A stretch of DNA of 6,145 bases from Acidobacteriaceae bacterium (GTDB lineage Bacteria > Acidobacteriota > Terriglobia > Terriglobales > Acidobacteriaceae), in contig PKXI01000333.1 of the NCBI GenBank assembly GCA_003133425.1, forward strand, positions 1-6,145. Direction: 5' to 3'. Numbering within the stretch: the first letter of the stretch is position 1; every line of letters starts with the position of its first letter. The notes under the pieces are model-generated. The model was not told the origin of the DNA, did no database searches, and worked only from the letters and a program-made list of their open reading frames with translations. The translations under genes were made by a program, and so were the position numbers. Shown in pieces: positions 5,939 through 6,145 of the stretch.

Positions 5939-6145
5939 AGCCAGCGCACCCAGCTTGCCGACCTTCGCTCCGGCCTTCTGGCTCTGGGCTCACACTAGCT
6001 AAGCTGCAATCTAACGCCGCGCCGAACTCGTCGGACCGGGCGCCGCCTTGGATGGCTCACGGAGGTCGGAAGCTCGGTTGGAATTGCAAGGCGATGGCCC
6101 ATACGAGTGGTCCCCGTAGCGAAGGGCGTTTGAACTAAGTCGCTG
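5939..6145. other. Region after the transporter, no gene seen
   Basis: Reading on in the original transporter frame continues to TAA at 6136-6138, but the translation is hydrophilic and without family character. I treat it as read-through beyond the frameshift rather than a protein domain. No other start with a ribosome binding site, terminator-like hairpin with T tract, or RNA gene is seen before the window ends. Confidence 0.5.

Noticed and set aside
5680..5949. Minus-strand 89-residue frame opposite the transporter 3' end
   Set aside because: It is antisense to a segment whose plus-strand translation has clear transmembrane helices and family character.

Overview
The window looks like bacterial chromosome of fairly high GC, with ordinary Shine-Dalgarno sites and ATG starts. 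It mixes two housekeeping-type metabolic or transport genes with a block of poorly characterised regulatory or adaptor-type genes. From remembered family resemblance only, the style of the SEC-C/TPR protein, the LexA-like winged-helix protein and the short helix-turn-helix/coiled-coil protein recalls soil bacteria with large genomes (Acidobacteriota or Planctomycetota type). The taxon is a low-confidence guess, since no rRNA or marker gene is present.

Layout. (1) At 1-399, plus strand, is the C-terminal half of a short-chain dehydrogenase/reductase, cut by the left window edge. (2) At 400-816 is a non-coding stretch where the SDR gene and a minus-strand gene converge. (3) At 817-4525 lie four genes all on the minus strand, in transcription order: a 387-residue SEC-C zinc-motif protein with TPR-like helices (4525-3362); a 200-residue LexA-like winged-helix protein whose protease domain is replaced by an unfamiliar helical tail (3221-2619); a 112-residue helix-turn-helix plus coiled-coil protein (2404-2066); and a 296-residue TPR protein ending in helix-hairpin-helix-like DNA-binding motifs (1707-817). 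Gaps between them are 140, 214 and 358 bases, so they may be one loose operon or several units. (4) At 4526-5034 is a 509-base divergent intergenic region. (5) At 5035-5938, plus strand, is an EamA/DMT-type membrane transporter that is intact except for a frameshift near its last transmembrane helix. (6) At 5939-6145 there is no recognisable gene.

How the genes may work together. Three of the four minus-strand proteins carry probable nucleic-acid-binding motifs (winged helix, HTH/coiled coil, HhH), and two carry TPR scaffolds. A small regulatory module is conceivable, but nothing in the sequence proves a shared function. I found no CRISPR array, tRNA, rRNA, transposase or insertion-sequence ends. 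The points most worth a second look are the truncated LexA architecture, the transporter frameshift, the TPR-HhH fusion, the possible SD-sequestering leader of the SEC-C gene, and a cluster of TGTGGC repeats between the two small DNA-binding genes.
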